A stretch of DNA of 64,000 nucleotides from Neobacillus niacini NBRC 15566 (GCF_001591505.1 NZ_BCVA01000002.1:186001-250000); one strand, 5' to 3'. Counted from the stretch's first letter, positions 34,469-45,054 are shown. Translations and numbers: made by a program. The notes: generated by a model from the sequence alone, not told the origin.

Positions 34469-35929
34469 ATGAAACTACATGACTTACTTCAACATTTGCA
34501 CCTTCTCGTTCCATATCAAGGAACAAATCCAGAAATCACTTCGATCGAGAATGACAATCGAAAGGTGCAAATGGGAAGCTTATTTATTTGTATTAAAGGA
34601 TATACGGTTGACGGTCATGATTTTGCGGAATCAGCTGTAAAAAGCGGTGCAGTGGCGGTATTAGCTGAGCGGGAACTTCCACTATCAGTACCGGTAATAA
34701 TCGTTAATGATACAACAAGAGCAATGGCAGTACTGGCCGATGCCTTCTATCAACATCCAACCAAAAAACTGCATTTAATCGGAATAACTGGGACAAATGG
34801 AAAGACAACCACAAGTCATTTAATTGAAAAAATTTTTTCTGATGTTAATCGATGCACTGGTTTAATTGGAACTATGTATACAAAAATTGGTGACCAGAAG
34901 TTTGAAACTAAAAATACAACTCCTGAAAGTCTTGTCCTGCAAAAAGGTTTCAAGCAAATGCTTGAAAAGGGCGTCGATACAGCGATTATGGAGGTTTCAT
35001 CGCATGCCTTACATTTGGGAAGAGTCCATGGCTGTGACTACGATATAGCCGTATTTACAAACCTCACCCAAGATCATTTGGATTACCATAAAACAATGGA
35101 AGACTATAGGCAGGCTAAGAGTTTATTATTTTCTCAGCTGGGCAACACATTCGATGCTAATAAACCGAAATTTGCTATTTTAAATGCAGATGATGCCGCT
35201 TCTGATTTGTACCGAAAATCGACAGCAGCTCATTGTTATACGTATGGAATTGATAATAATGCTGATTTTCATGCAAGAAATATTCAGATGACTTCTGCGG
35301 GGACTTCCTTTGAAATAGTAATAAAAGAGAAGAGTTATTCCATTAACATTCAATTAATTGGCAAATTTAGTATTTATAATGTCCTGGCTAGTATTGCAAC
35401 TGCGTATGTTTCTGGAATTCCGATGGAAAAAATTATCGAGTCAATCGAGAGTGTTAAGGGAGTAGACGGTAGATTTGAGTTAGTAAATGCAGGTCAAAAC
35501 TATACTGTCATTGTGGATTATGCTCATACACCTGATAGTTTAGAAAATGTATTGAAAACGATACAAAGTTTTGCAGAAAAAAAGATTTTTGTCATAGTGG
35601 GATGCGGTGGAGACAGGGATAAAACGAAGAGACCATTAATGGCAGAGATTGCTTGTCGTTATGCTACAAATCCTATATTTACCTCAGATAACCCAAGGAG
35701 CGAGGATCCTATATCGATTTTAAAAGATATGGAAGAAGGCGTCCTTGGAAAACGTTACATCACCACTCCAGATAGAAAAGAGGCCATTATAACGGCAATC
35801 AACCAAGCCTCTGCGGGTGATGTAATCTTGATTGCTGGTAAAGGTCACGAAACATATCAGATTATTGGCAGTAATGTTTATGATTTTGATGACCGATTGG
35901 TTGCTCGGGAGGCTATCGAAAGGAGATAG
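34469..35929 (+). CDS. murE: UDP-MurNAc-L-Ala-D-Glu:meso-diaminopimelate ligase MurE
   Basis: It adds meso-DAP as the third residue of the peptidoglycan stem peptide in the cytosol. It has 486 aa, three Mur-ligase domains. The ATP site is [17 protein letters not shown] (about 108-124). The carbamoylated Lys region and HxxxH/N motifs follow, and the C-terminal substrate motif [10 protein letters not shown] (about 407-416) is the DNPR type specific for DAP rather than lysine. Followed after 2 nt by a MurF-like half gene. Confidence 0.97.
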   Translation: MKLHDLLQHLHLLVPYQGTNPEITSIENDNRKVQMGSLFICIKGYTVDGHDFAESAVKSGAVAVLAERELPLSVPVIIVNDTTRAMAVLADAFYQHPTKKLHLIGITGTNGKTTTSHLIEKIFSDVNRCTGLIGTMYTKIGDQKFETKNTTPESLVLQKGFKQMLEKGVDTAIMEVSSHALHLGRVHGCDYDIAVFTNLTQDHLDYHKTMEDYRQAKSLLFSQLGNTFDANKPKFAILNADDAASDLYRKSTAAHCYTYGIDNNADFHARNIQMTSAGTSFEIVIKEKSYSINIQLIGKFSIYNVLASIATAYVSGIPMEKIIESIESVKGVDGRFELVNAGQNYTVIVDYAHTPDSLENVLKTIQSFAEKKIFVIVGCGGDRDKTKRPLMAEIACRYATNPIFTSDNPRSEDPISILKDMEEGVLGKRYITTPDRKEAIITAINQASAGDVILIAGKGHETYQIIGSNVYDFDDRLVAREAIERR

Positions 35930-35931
35930 AA

Positions 35932-36387
35932 ATGTATTTAGCGTTTAATGATTTAGTAAAGTTATTCTCTAATATAAGGGGTATCAAAGAAGCGGGTCAT
36001 TTTTATATCACGGTAACAGACGATGCAAAGGCAGTGCAGACGAGAGGGTTATTCATACCGTTAACTGAGGATTCGGGCGAACTATTAGATGCTATTGCCA
36101 ACGGTGCGATTGCAGCGATTTGGGATAACAAGAAACAGCTGCCTAAATACACTCCCAATCACTTTCCAATCTTTTTTACTGACCAGCCAATTGAAGCTGT
36201 TAGAGAACTATTACAATTTTATATTGAAAAAATGGACGGAGAAAAGGCAGAGAAAATGGATATAACTAATTTCGTATTTTTGAATAAAAAACGTCTCAAA
36301 GAAAATAAAGAAACATATGATATAGCTGTAATGTTGGATAGGATATCGAATATAAATCGAAAAGATGATTTTGAGAGGAGGGGATAA
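35932..36387 (+). CDS. stand-alone MurF-like N-terminal (substrate-binding) domain protein
   Basis: A 151-aa protein that looks like the first domain of MurF without the ATPase and C-terminal domains. The segment [74 protein letters not shown] (about 27-101) matches the Mur N-terminal pattern (DSR-x-V-xxGxLFxPL, AxxxGA-x-A, and a final helix where the ATPase domain would begin). The C-terminal ~45 residues are charged and unlike MurF. No P-loop exists, so it cannot be a ligase. It may bind UDP-MurNAc-tripeptide or MurE products, or be a remnant. It is tightly placed: 2 nt after murE, 1 nt before mraY. Confidence 0.7.
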   Translation: MYLAFNDLVKLFSNIRGIKEAGHFYITVTDDAKAVQTRGLFIPLTEDSGELLDAIANGAIAAIWDNKKQLPKYTPNHFPIFFTDQPIEAVRELLQFYIEKMDGEKAEKMDITNFVFLNKKRLKENKETYDIAVMLDRISNINRKDDFERRG

Positions 36388-36388
36388 A

Positions 36389-37363
36389 ATGCTGGAGCAA
36401 GTTATATTTTTCACAATTTTAATGGGTTTTCTGATTACAGTGCTGCTTTCTCCTATTTTTATTCCCTTCTTAAGAAGGTTGAAATTTGGACAAAGCATCC
36501 GGGAAGAAGGACCCAAATCCCATCAAGTAAAAACAGGTACACCAACGATGGGTGGAATTATGATATTATTCTCTATTATTATTACTACTCTAGTAATGAC
36601 CGGGAAATTTTCCGAACCAACTGTTAAAACTTACTTACTTATTCTGGTGACTTTTGGTTTTGGATTACTCGGATTTTTAGATGATTTTATCAAAGTGGCA
36701 CTAAAGCGTAATCTAGGATTAACCTCGAGACAAAAGCTGTTAGGGCAAATTATCATTTCCGTTATATTTTATCTTGTTTACAAACAAAATGGGTTTCCTA
36801 CGGAAATTTCCGTTCCTGGAAGTAATTATTCCATTGAACTTGGCTGGTTTTATGTATTATTCATCGTCTTTTGGCTTGTAGGTTTCTCGAATGCAGTCAA
36901 TCTAACAGATGGATTGGACGGATTAGTTTCAGGTACAGCTGCCATTGCATTTGGTGCCTATGCTGTCTTAGCCTGGAACCAATCGCAAATGGAAGTGGCG
37001 ATTTTCTCGGTTGCTGTAGCAGGGGCAGTCTTAGGATTCCTTGTTTTTAATGCCCATCCTGCAAAGGTGTTTATGGGTGACACTGGTTCGCTGGCACTTG
37101 GAGGTGCAATCGCGACCATTGCTATTCTAACTAAGTTAGAGTTATTGTTAGTCATAATCGGCGGAGTATTTGTCATTGAAACATTATCAGTTATTTTACA
37201 GGTTATCTCTTTTAAAACAACGGGTAAAAGAATATTCAGGATGAGCCCGCTTCATCATCATTACGAGCTCATAGGCTGGTCAGAATGGAAGGTTGTTGTC
37301 ACTTTTTGGAGTGTTGGATTAATATTAGCGATACTAGGTATCTATATTGAGGTGTGGTTATAA
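36389..37363 (+). CDS. mraY: phospho-N-acetylmuramoyl-pentapeptide transferase MraY
   Basis: It transfers phospho-MurNAc-pentapeptide to undecaprenyl phosphate, making lipid I. It has 324 aa and ten helices. Visible signatures are [36 protein letters not shown] (with the DD pair), [15 protein letters not shown] ([11 protein letters not shown]) and [12 protein letters not shown], plus the LHHHYE loop. ATG 36389 follows GAGGAGGGG; the earlier in-frame ATG at 36365 lies inside the preceding gene. Confidence 0.97.
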   Translation: MLEQVIFFTILMGFLITVLLSPIFIPFLRRLKFGQSIREEGPKSHQVKTGTPTMGGIMILFSIIITTLVMTGKFSEPTVKTYLLILVTFGFGLLGFLDDFIKVALKRNLGLTSRQKLLGQIIISVIFYLVYKQNGFPTEISVPGSNYSIELGWFYVLFIVFWLVGFSNAVNLTDGLDGLVSGTAAIAFGAYAVLAWNQSQMEVAIFSVAVAGAVLGFLVFNAHPAKVFMGDTGSLALGGAIATIAILTKLELLLVIIGGVFVIETLSVILQVISFKTTGKRIFRMSPLHHHYELIGWSEWKVVVTFWSVGLILAILGIYIEVWL

Positions 37364-38716
37364 TTGAAGCAGATAAATACGTATCTCCATAAAAAAATAC
37401 TTGTTCTTGGATTAGCAAAAAGCGGGGTAACCGCTGCAGCGCTCTTACATAAGCTTGGTGCGTTTGTAACCGTAAATGATAAAAAGCCTTTATCAGAAAA
37501 TCCTGAAGCTCAAGGGTTATTAGAACAAGGTATTAAAGTTATTTGTGGTGAACACCCTGTAGAACTTCTGGATGAGGGATTCGAACTAATCGTAAAAAAT
37601 CCGGGTATTCCTTACCAAAACCCCATCATTGAAGGAGCGCTGGAGAAAGGGATTCCTGTATTAACAGAGGTTGAACTTGCTTACCAAATATCAGAAGCAC
37701 CTTTCATCGGGATAACAGGAACAAATGGAAAAACAACGACGACAACGCTTATTTTTGAAATGTTGAATGAAGGTAAGAAGAGACCGCTAATAGCCGGAAA
37801 TATTGGTACGGTAGCCTCTGGTGTTGCAGAAGAAGCAACCCCAGAAAATAATATCGTGATTGAATTATCATCCTTTCAATTAATGGGTATCGAAACCTTT
37901 AAACCTAAGATAGCGATCATTACAAATCTTTATGACGCACATTTGGATTATCATGGAACAAGAGCTGAATATATTAAAGCAAAAGCAAATATTACAAAAA
38001 ACCAAACTGCAGAAGACTACTTTATTTTTAATGCAGACCAGCAGGAAGTGCGGGAAATCGCTGAACATTCCCAAGCCGCCGGCATTCCTTTTTCAACGAA
38101 GCAAACTCTAAAAGAGGGAGCTTATATAAGTGATGGATGGATTTATTTTAAGGATGAGAAAGTTATGTTGGTTGATGATATTGCCCTGCCGGGGGTCCAT
38201 AATTTAGAAAATATCTTATCCGCAATGGCAGCGGCTAAGTTAACAGGTGTTAGTAATGAAGCCATTCAGGAAGTACTTAGAACGTTTACTGGTGTTAAGC
38301 ATCGTCTTCAGTACGTTACAGAAATTGCTGAGAGGAAGTTTTATAACGACTCAAAAGCAACCAATATACTTGCTACTATACCTGCTTTAAAGGCATTTAA
38401 AAATCCAATCATCTTGTTGGCAGGCGGACTTGATCGTGGAAATGAATTTGATGAACTAATCCCATATTTAAAAAATGTAAAAGCATTAATTACTTTTGGT
38501 CAAACATCATCTAAAATTGAGCGGGTTGGGATAGAAGCAGGAATAAAACAAATTAACACTGTCGATAATGTTGAAAAGGCCGTGCCTGTTGCTTTTCAGT
38601 ATTCAGAGCCAGGCGACGTTATTTTGTTATCTCCTGCATGTGCGAGCTGGGATCAATATAAAAGTTTTGAAGTCAGGGGAGACATTTTTATCGAAGCGGT
38701 GCATAAGCTTAAGTAA
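37364..38716 (+). CDS. murD: UDP-N-acetylmuramoylalanine--D-glutamate ligase MurD
   Basis: It adds D-glutamate to UDP-MurNAc-L-Ala. It has 450 aa. A Rossmann-like N-domain ([22 protein letters not shown]), the ATPase motif [14 protein letters not shown] (about 115-128), ELSSFQL and the C-terminal YNDSKATN...LAGGLDRG(N) motifs are all present. TTG 37364 immediately follows the mraY stop and is preceded by GAGGTGTGG. A palindromic repeat separates it from spoVE. Confidence 0.97.
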   Translation: MKQINTYLHKKILVLGLAKSGVTAAALLHKLGAFVTVNDKKPLSENPEAQGLLEQGIKVICGEHPVELLDEGFELIVKNPGIPYQNPIIEGALEKGIPVLTEVELAYQISEAPFIGITGTNGKTTTTTLIFEMLNEGKKRPLIAGNIGTVASGVAEEATPENNIVIELSSFQLMGIETFKPKIAIITNLYDAHLDYHGTRAEYIKAKANITKNQTAEDYFIFNADQQEVREIAEHSQAAGIPFSTKQTLKEGAYISDGWIYFKDEKVMLVDDIALPGVHNLENILSAMAAAKLTGVSNEAIQEVLRTFTGVKHRLQYVTEIAERKFYNDSKATNILATIPALKAFKNPIILLAGGLDRGNEFDELIPYLKNVKALITFGQTSSKIERVGIEAGIKQINTVDNVEKAVPVAFQYSEPGDVILLSPACASWDQYKSFEVRGDIFIEAVHKLK

Positions 38717-38721
38717 GGGTT

Positions 38722-38849
38722 GTCCAACGAAAAGCGGAAGCGACTTGTTCAGGAGCGACAGGCATAAGCCAATCCAACGGGAAGGTTGTTCTTTAACCTT
38801 CTCGTTGGATTGGCTTAGACCTGAGAGCTCCTAGTCGCTGGAGCTGGAC
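38722..38849. repeat. 128-bp palindromic repeat between murD and spoVE
   Basis: The core is a 22-bp stem (38766-38787 with 38795-38816, one G-U) around GTTCTTT. Outer arms are imperfect complements beginning GTCCA (38722) and ending TGGAC (38849), with GCGACT...AGTCGC. The left arm starts with the AAAAGCGGAAGCG motif seen in dispersed intergenic repeats of many Bacillaceae. No coding frame. It lies about 30 bp upstream of the spoVE ribosome binding site and could attenuate read-through from murD. Confidence 0.85.
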
Positions 38850-38890
38850 ACCATTGGAAACCCTAAAACTTGCTACTCGAGGTGTTAGGT

Positions 38891-39991
38891 GTGCCGACAA
38901 AAAGAACAACTCCTGATTTTATATTAATTATTGTTACATTTACACTATTAGCTGTAGGACTTATTATGGTTTATAGTGCGAGTGCAGTTTGGGCGGAGTA
39001 TAAATTCGAAGACTCCTTCTTCTTCGCGAAAAGACAAACACTTTTTGCCGGTGTGGGGATTGCTGCCATGTTTTTTATTATGAATATTAATTATTGGACT
39101 TGGAGAGAGTGGTCAAAGGTCATTTTAATAACCTGCTTTGTATTACTTATACTAGTACTCATCCCAGGTGTTGGAAATGTCAGAAATGGCTCGCGAAGCT
39201 GGATTGGTGTAGGAGCCTTTTCCATTCAGCCATCTGAGTTTATGAAACTTGCTATGATTGCCTTTTTAGCAAAGTTTCTCTCAGAGAGGCAGAAACTGAT
39301 AACCTCTTTTCGCCAAGGGCTGGTTCCTTCATTAGGTCTTGCTTTTGTAGCATTTGCACTTATTATGCTTCAGCCTGATTTAGGTACAGGAACAGTAATG
39401 ATTGGAACATGTGTGGTCATGATCTTCATTGCAGGGGCTCGGGTAGGTCATTTTGCTTTATTAGGTTTAGTAGGTGTAGCAGGATTTGTTGGTTTGGTTG
39501 CTTCAGCGCCATATAGGATGAAAAGGATAACATCATTCCTAGACCCTTGGCAGGACCCCTTAGGCAGTGGATTTCAAATTATTCAATCGCTATATGCAAT
39601 TGGACCTGGTGGATTATTTGGTCTAGGTCTCGGTGAAAGCAGACAGAAGTTCTTTTACTTACCTGAACCGCAAACAGATTTTATATTTGCGATTTTGTCT
39701 GAAGAATTAGGCTTTATTGGAGGCTCTTTTATCATTCTCTTATTCGCATTGTTGTTGTGGAGGGGAATACGTATTGCCCTTGGTGCACCGGATTTATATG
39801 GCAGCTTTTTGGCGGTTGGTATTATATCAATGGTCGCGATTCAAGTAATGATTAACATCGGTGTTGTCACCGGTTTAATGCCGGTTACTGGAATCACTCT
39901 GCCGTTTTTAAGTTATGGCGGTTCTTCCTTAACATTGATGTTGATGGCAATAGGAGTACTTTTAAATATTAGCCGTTATTCACGATACTAA
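38891..39991 (+). CDS. spoVE: SEDS peptidoglycan glycosyltransferase SpoVE
   Basis: A FtsW/RodA-family polymerase that builds spore cortex with SpoVD. It has 366 aa, ten helices, the same length as B. subtilis SpoVE. Conserved loops: MVYSASAVWAEYKF, GSRSWIGVGAFSIQPSEFMKLAMIAFLAKFLS, MLQPDLGTGTVM (with the catalytic-region Asp) and LPEPQTDFIFAILSEELGFIG, GLMPVTGITLPFLSYGGSSL. GTG 38891 follows GAGGTG; the TTG at 38870 would add seven residues upstream. Its place in the cluster instead of ftsW is normal for Bacillus. Confidence 0.95.
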   Translation: MPTKRTTPDFILIIVTFTLLAVGLIMVYSASAVWAEYKFEDSFFFAKRQTLFAGVGIAAMFFIMNINYWTWREWSKVILITCFVLLILVLIPGVGNVRNGSRSWIGVGAFSIQPSEFMKLAMIAFLAKFLSERQKLITSFRQGLVPSLGLAFVAFALIMLQPDLGTGTVMIGTCVVMIFIAGARVGHFALLGLVGVAGFVGLVASAPYRMKRITSFLDPWQDPLGSGFQIIQSLYAIGPGGLFGLGLGESRQKFFYLPEPQTDFIFAILSEELGFIGGSFIILLFALLLWRGIRIALGAPDLYGSFLAVGIISMVAIQVMINIGVVTGLMPVTGITLPFLSYGGSSLTLMLMAIGVLLNISRYSRY

Positions 39992-39994
39992 CTT

Positions 39995-40025
39995 ACCCTG
40001 TTTTTAGGCAGGGTTCTTTTTATTT
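39995..40025 (+). terminator. terminator after spoVE
   Basis: ACCCTG (39995-40000) pairs with CAGGGT (40009-40014), then TCTTTTTATTT. Confidence 0.88.
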
Positions 40026-40144
40026 ATTTCTTCGTTAGTTTACAATTAGATAACATTCTTTTTGCAAACCTTAACTTCTGTTAATTTTATAGTAAGATAG
40101 GATAAGAAATTAACTTAAAGCATTTTTATATTTGGGGTGGACAT

Positions 40145-41248
40145 ATGAAAATAGTAGTAAGCGGCGGTGGGACTGGAGGACATATTTATCCAGCTCTTGC
40201 TCTCATTAGGGAAATACAAAAAGAAAACAAAAATGCTGAGTTTTTATACATAGGGACAAAGAACGGGTTAGAAAGTACAATTGTTCCTCGGGAAAAGATA
40301 CCTTTTAAATCGATTCATATTACTGGATTCAAAAGAAAATTATCCTTAGATAATATCAAAACGGTTTTAAGATTTTTAAAAGGTGTTAGCGACAGTAAAA
40401 AAATGTTAAAAGAATTTAAACCTGATATTGTAATTGGAACTGGTGGTTATGTCTGTGGTCCTGTTGTGTATGCAGCTGCAAAATTAAATATCCCAACGAT
40501 TGTCCATGAGCAGAATAGTGTACCAGGGCTGACAAACAAATTTTTAAGTAGATACGTAAACAAAGTTGCGATTTGCTTCGAAGAGGCAAAAGAATATTTT
40601 CCAAAGGAAAAAGTAGTGTTTACCGGGAATCCTCGAGCATCAGAAGTGAATGGAAAAGATGGAATTAGAGGAAGGTTATCTGCAGGATTGAGTACGACCA
40701 TGCCTGCAGTACTAATTTTTGGAGGCAGCCGTGGTGCTAGACCGATAAATGATGCGGTTGTTAAGTCTTTATCTGAATTTGGAGAAAAGCCTTATCAAGT
40801 ACTATATGTTACAGGTGATGTTCATTTTAAAGATGTGCAAAACGAAGTAGAACTCGTGGGAAATCCGAAAAATGTGGTCATTAAGCCCTTCATTCATAAT
40901 ATGCCTGAGGTTTTATCTGGAATTGACTTAGTTGTTTCACGAGCTGGAGCAACAACTCTTGCTGAGATTACTTCATTAGGTATTCCTAGTATTCTTGTCC
41001 CAAGTCCATATGTGACAAATAACCATCAAGAAAAAAATGCTCGCTCACTGAGTGATCATGGTGCAGCAGAATTACTTCTTGAAAAAGACTTAAATAACAA
41101 AAGTCTTATTCAGCAAATCGATAAAATTTTGTTAGATACGGAGTACTTACAGACCATGAAAGCAAAGGCAAAAAAATTAGGGGTACCTGACTCTGCTGAA
41201 AGACTATATAAACTTATGAAACAGCTAGTACTAGAAAAACAAAAGTAG
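40145..41248 (+). CDS. murG: UDP-GlcNAc:lipid I GlcNAc transferase MurG
   Basis: A peripheral membrane GT-B glycosyltransferase that converts lipid I to lipid II on the inner face. It has 367 aa. Seen: the N-terminal [15 protein letters not shown] (about 6-20), [30 protein letters not shown], the linker [11 protein letters not shown], and the UDP-GlcNAc site [34 protein letters not shown]. The start ATG is 5 nt after GGGGTGG. Terminator upstream suggests its own promoter. Confidence 0.96.
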   Translation: MKIVVSGGGTGGHIYPALALIREIQKENKNAEFLYIGTKNGLESTIVPREKIPFKSIHITGFKRKLSLDNIKTVLRFLKGVSDSKKMLKEFKPDIVIGTGGYVCGPVVYAAAKLNIPTIVHEQNSVPGLTNKFLSRYVNKVAICFEEAKEYFPKEKVVFTGNPRASEVNGKDGIRGRLSAGLSTTMPAVLIFGGSRGARPINDAVVKSLSEFGEKPYQVLYVTGDVHFKDVQNEVELVGNPKNVVIKPFIHNMPEVLSGIDLVVSRAGATTLAEITSLGIPSILVPSPYVTNNHQEKNARSLSDHGAAELLLEKDLNNKSLIQQIDKILLDTEYLQTMKAKAKKLGVPDSAERLYKLMKQLVLEKQK

Positions 41249-41311
41249 CCCAAACAGATTTTTAGCATAAACTAAAACTATACGTTTGTTTTGAAAGATA
41301 GGGTGATAGGA

Positions 41312-42220
41312 ATGGACGGATTATTTACAGAAATTCAAGAATTAAATATTGGCAAAGTGAAGAGAAATGAACTGCTATCCCAGCACACGACTATGAAAAT
41401 TGGAGGACCTGCTGACATTTTTATTGAGCCAGCTTCTTTGGGAGATATTCAAAAAGTGATGACTTTTCTTAAGGAACGGCAAATTCCTTGGAGAGCAATT
41501 GGCAGAGGATCGAATTTACTCGTTTCAGATAAGGGGATTGAGGGTGTAGTAATTAAATTAGGACCAGGTTTAGATCATCTAACCATAAATGACTCTACGA
41601 TAACCGTAGGCGGTGGTCATTCGTTAGTAAGTTTATCTACCTTGATATCAAAAAAGGGATTATCAGGACTTGAATTTGCCAGCGGTATCCCTGGGTCTGT
41701 CGGCGGAGCAGTATATATGAATGCTGGAGCACATGGTTCAGATATTAGTAAGATATTAACCAAGGCACACATCTTGTTTGAAGACGGATCCATGGAATGG
41801 ATATCTAACGATGAAATGGAGTTTACTTATAGGACATCAGTCCTTCAAAAGAAGCGTCCCGGTATCGTTTTAGAAGCAGAATTCCAACTCACCAAAGGTG
41901 ATAGGACTTCGATTGTCTCACAAATGCAAAAAAACAAAGATTACCGTAAAGAAACGCAGCCATGGAATTTCCCATGTGCTGGAAGTATTTTCCGGAATCC
42001 ACTGCCGAATTATGCAGGAAAACTTATTGAAGACGCAGGATTAAAAGGGTACCAAATCGGCGGTGCGAAAATATCGGAAATGCATGGGAATTTTATTGTT
42101 AATGCTGGTAATGCGACAGCTAAGGATGTTCTCGATTTAATTCAATATATAAAAGAAACAATACTAACCTCATATGGAATTAAAATGGAAACTGAGGTAG
42201 AAATTATTGGACGCGGGTAA
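41312..42220 (+). CDS. murB: UDP-N-acetylenolpyruvoylglucosamine reductase MurB
   Basis: An FAD enzyme that reduces UDP-GlcNAc-enolpyruvate to UDP-MurNAc with NADPH. It has 302 aa, type II MurB. Visible are the FAD-binding [68 protein letters not shown] and the catalytic CAGSIFRNP (Ser as proton donor) with the C-terminal Glu in [11 protein letters not shown] 41312 follows AGGGTGATAGGA; the TTG at 41291 is less likely. Confidence 0.95.
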   Translation: MDGLFTEIQELNIGKVKRNELLSQHTTMKIGGPADIFIEPASLGDIQKVMTFLKERQIPWRAIGRGSNLLVSDKGIEGVVIKLGPGLDHLTINDSTITVGGGHSLVSLSTLISKKGLSGLEFASGIPGSVGGAVYMNAGAHGSDISKILTKAHILFEDGSMEWISNDEMEFTYRTSVLQKKRPGIVLEAEFQLTKGDRTSIVSQMQKNKDYRKETQPWNFPCAGSIFRNPLPNYAGKLIEDAGLKGYQIGGAKISEMHGNFIVNAGNATAKDVLDLIQYIKETILTSYGIKMETEVEIIGRG

Positions 42221-42251
42221 AAAGAAATAGTCGTACCAATGTCAAAACTTG

Positions 42252-42260
42252 TGATATAAT
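42252..42260 (+). promoter_or_regulatory. possible extended -10 promoter upstream of divIB
   Basis: TGATATAAT gives a TGn-TATAAT extended -10. The -35 region is poor. A hairpin ACGGCA.../TGCCGT follows at about 42301-42325, which could be a leader structure. Confidence 0.45.
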
Positions 42261-42413
42261 TACACATTATAAATATGGAAAAAAACTGAGAAAATGAATG
42301 ACGGCATGATTTTTCGTGCCGTTGTTTCGCTTTTATAGGCTCAGAAATTCTTATAGTATTAATGGGTTATCTTTTTAGACATGCTAAGCGTTATTCTTAA
42401 TGGAGGGAAGTGT

Positions 42414-43214
42414 ATGGATAAAGGTAAGATTGTCGCTCTTGAGGATCGAATTCCAAAACTTAAAGAGCAAAGACGGCGTAAAGCTAATAGAAGGCTTATT
42501 ATTCTTCTATTTTTGTTCTTTACTATGATTGCCGTTGTCGCATATGTACAGTCACCATTAAGTCATGTAAAAAAGATTACTATAAAAGGAAATGAATTGC
42601 TGTCAACAGATGAGATTATTGAAATAACAAAGATATCTAAACATACAAACATTTGGAGTGTGAAAAAAGATACGATTTCATCAACTCTACGAAAAATGAA
42701 TGTAATTAAAAAAGCAGAAGTGTCCATCAAGTTGCCAAACACAGTAATAATTGAGATTGAAGAACGCAATAAAATTGCCTATGTAGAGTCTGATGACGCC
42801 TATTACCCTGTAATGGAAAACGGAAAAGTTCTTAAGGATAGGGAAGTTACTGAAATTCCTGTTAATGCACCAATCCTTTTTAAATTTAATGAGGGTGCCA
42901 TTCTTAAAGAAATGGTTACCGCACTTGATGAACTTCCGGTTGAGGTTCTGAATGCTATCTCTGAAATTCACTATACTCCGAAAAAAACGGACCAGTATCA
43001 TATTTCATTATTTATGAATGATGGTTTTGAAGTCAGTGCGACACTACGAAGCTTTTCGGAAAAAATGGTGCATTATCCTTCAATCATAAGCCAATTAGAT
43101 CCGAATATTAAGGGTATTATTGATTTAGAGGTAGGTTCCTATTTTAAGGCCTTTGAATTGCAAGCGGACGAATCGGAGGAATCTCAAGTTGAAAATGATA
43201 AAGGTGAAGGGTAA
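42414..43214 (+). CDS. divIB: cell division protein DivIB (FtsQ)
   Basis: A bitopic divisome protein that scaffolds FtsL and DivIC. It has 266 aa: a cytoplasmic start MDKGKIVALEDRIPKLKEQRRRKANRR, one transmembrane helix (about 28-46), a POTRA domain (SHVKKITIKGNELLSTDEIIEITKI, about 50-120), a beta domain and an acidic C-terminal tail. ATG 42414 follows TGGAGGG; the more upstream ATG at 42381 is not supported. The end overlaps the next gene by 26 nt. Confidence 0.93.
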   Translation: MDKGKIVALEDRIPKLKEQRRRKANRRLIILLFLFFTMIAVVAYVQSPLSHVKKITIKGNELLSTDEIIEITKISKHTNIWSVKKDTISSTLRKMNVIKKAEVSIKLPNTVIIEIEERNKIAYVESDDAYYPVMENGKVLKDREVTEIPVNAPILFKFNEGAILKEMVTALDELPVEVLNAISEIHYTPKKTDQYHISLFMNDGFEVSATLRSFSEKMVHYPSIISQLDPNIKGIIDLEVGSYFKAFELQADESEESQVENDKGEG

Positions 43215-43902
43215 GCATGTTGTTTTATCCCTAGTATGCCTTGTGCTAGGGTTTATGATTGCATTTTCCTATCATTTTACCCAAAAAGAATTAAATAAAA
43301 AAAATACTAATTTAACTAGTGAACAATGGGAAAAGACGATTGATCTTAGAAATCAGCTTATAGAATTAGAAGAACTAAATCGTAAGTTACAAAAGGAATT
43401 AAACCAAAAACAAGATAAGGTTCTAGCGAACGAAAAAGATCTATCAAAAGAAGCTGTAGTCTATTCAACTCTTGCTGAAGACGCAGAAAAATACCGGATG
43501 TTCCTAGGCAAGGTTAAGGTTAAGGGACAGGGGGTAAGCGTCCAGCTTTCAGATGGTGCTTACGACCCGGAAGAAGAAAATATTAATAACTATTTAGTAC
43601 ATGAACACCATGTATTTAAAGTAATTAATGAGCTTTATATCTCAGGTGCAGCAGCTATTGCGATTAATGGTCAGAGATTAACAAGCCATTCTTATATTAT
43701 ATGTAACGGACCCGTCATTACGGTAGATGGCATTCAACATCCAGCGCCATTTGTGATTACTGCAATTGGTGACCCTGATGTATTAGCTGCGGCCTTGAAC
43801 CTTACAGGTGGGGTGAAAGATCAACTTGTTAACGATAATATTGTATTTACATTAGAAGAAAAGAGCGAAATTGTCCTAAATCCAATTTTAGGACAGTCAT
43901 AA
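43189..43902 (+). CDS. ylxW: DUF881 family protein YlxW
   Basis: A 237-aa protein with an N-terminal transmembrane anchor (about 7-27), a coiled coil (about 30-85, EQWEKTIDLRNQLIELEELNRKLQKELNQKQDK) and a C-terminal DUF881 domain (GKVKVKGQGVSVQLSDG, INELYISGAAAIAINGQRLTSHSYIICNGPVITVDG). The family sits between divIB and ftsA in Bacillus; its molecular role is unsettled. TTG 43189 has GGAGG 9 nt upstream and lies within the end of divIB. Confidence 0.88.
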   Translation: MKMIKVKGKHVVLSLVCLVLGFMIAFSYHFTQKELNKKNTNLTSEQWEKTIDLRNQLIELEELNRKLQKELNQKQDKVLANEKDLSKEAVVYSTLAEDAEKYRMFLGKVKVKGQGVSVQLSDGAYDPEEENINNYLVHEHHVFKVINELYISGAAAIAINGQRLTSHSYIICNGPVITVDGIQHPAPFVITAIGDPDVLAAALNLTGGVKDQLVNDNIVFTLEEKSEIVLNPILGQS

Positions 43903-43954
43903 ATCATTCGAATATGTCCACGTGAAGATCAAAATTAAAGGTTAGGTGAAAAAA

Positions 43955-44692
43955 GTGGACAAGCTAAAAAAAAATTTTAGTTTTATTGCTATTTCTGCAG
44001 TAATAGGTTTTATGATTGCGATACAATTTCAAACGGTTAAAAAACCTGTTGAACGAGATACTCGTGATATATGGCAGCTTCGTGAGGCTATACTTCAGGA
44101 AAAAGAATTGCAGTCCGAGTTATTAACAGAAATTCGTTCAATTGAAGAAAAATTACTTGCCTATGAATCGAAGCAAAAGCAGAGTAAGGAACAGGCATTA
44201 CGCGATACGATTCAAGAATTGAAGATTGAGGCAGGAATGACTAAAATAACAGCTCCTGGATTAATAGTAAATATTGAACCAATAATCGAGGAAATTCAAA
44301 TTGGGGCAGATATATCAACGGTTGTGTCACCTGAACTTCTAAAAAGATTATTAAATGAATTGAATATGTATGACGCTAAATTTGTATCCGTTGATGGTCA
44401 GCGTATTATCAATACCACTGTCATTAGGGACATTAACAATGAGACAAAAATTGATGGCCATTCATTATCAAGCTTGCCGATTGAGATTAAGGTAGGCGTT
44501 GATAATATAGAAACTGCAGAAAAGTTATACAATCAAATGAAAGTATCGAAGGCTACGGAAGAGTTCTTCATTGAAAACCTAAAATTGACTATTTCGGAGC
44601 CAAATCCTGAAATTACCTTTCCTGCATATGATAATCCTATCCGGATTCGATATTTAGAGTCATTGAAGGCGAATGAAGGAGGGAATACATAA
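43955..44692 (+). CDS. ylxX: second DUF881 family protein (YlxX)
   Basis: A 245-aa paralog of the preceding protein with the same layout: anchor (about 9-25), coiled coil (about 38-85) and DUF881 domain (GLIVNIEPIIEE, LLNELNMYDAKFVSVDGQRIINTTVIRDI). The pair are about the same size but clearly diverged, so they may form a heteromer. GTG 43955 follows AGGTG by 6 nt; GTG 43946 is an alternative that adds three residues. Its stop overlaps the sbp start by one base. Confidence 0.85.
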   Translation: MDKLKKNFSFIAISAVIGFMIAIQFQTVKKPVERDTRDIWQLREAILQEKELQSELLTEIRSIEEKLLAYESKQKQSKEQALRDTIQELKIEAGMTKITAPGLIVNIEPIIEEIQIGADISTVVSPELLKRLLNELNMYDAKFVSVDGQRIINTTVIRDINNETKIDGHSLSSLPIEIKVGVDNIETAEKLYNQMKVSKATEEFFIENLKLTISEPNPEITFPAYDNPIRIRYLESLKANEGGNT

Positions 44693-45054
44693 TGTGGCTT
44701 CCGTTATTAGGATTAATAGTCGGAATCCTTCTAGGTTTATTAACAGATATTAGGATTCCTGAAGAGTACTCAAATTATCTGTCTATTGCAGTTTTGGCAG
44801 CTCTAGATACATTATTCGGAGGAATAAGGGCGCACCTTCAAAATATTTATGACGAAAAAGTATTCGTTTCTGGATTCTTTTTTAATATTTTACTTGCCGC
44901 AAGTTTAGCTTTTCTAGGCGTTCATCTTGGTGTAGACTTGTATTTAGCAGCTGTTTTTGCCTTTGGTGTCCGCCTATTTCAAAATATTGCAGTAATTAGG
45001 CGAATATTATTGACAAAATGGTCAAAGTCAAAAGAAAAATTAGAAAAAAATTGA
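44692..45054 (+). CDS. sbp: small basic protein Sbp (DUF1290)
   Basis: A 120-aa membrane protein with three or four helices, MWLPLLGLIVGILLGLLTDIRIPEEYSNYLSIAVLAALDTLFGGIRAHLQNIYDEKVF, matching the Sbp/DUF1290 family always found just before ftsA in Bacillus. The C-terminus is basic (KWSKSKEKLEKN). Function unknown; a link to division is by context. Translationally coupled to the DUF881 gene. Confidence 0.92.
   Translation: MWLPLLGLIVGILLGLLTDIRIPEEYSNYLSIAVLAALDTLFGGIRAHLQNIYDEKVFVSGFFFNILLAASLAFLGVHLGVDLYLAAVFAFGVRLFQNIAVIRRILLTKWSKSKEKLEKN

Noticed and set aside
38568..38834. An 88-codon open frame over the murD end and the palindromic repeat
   Set aside because: It runs out of frame over murD and into a non-coding repeat; no ribosome binding site.
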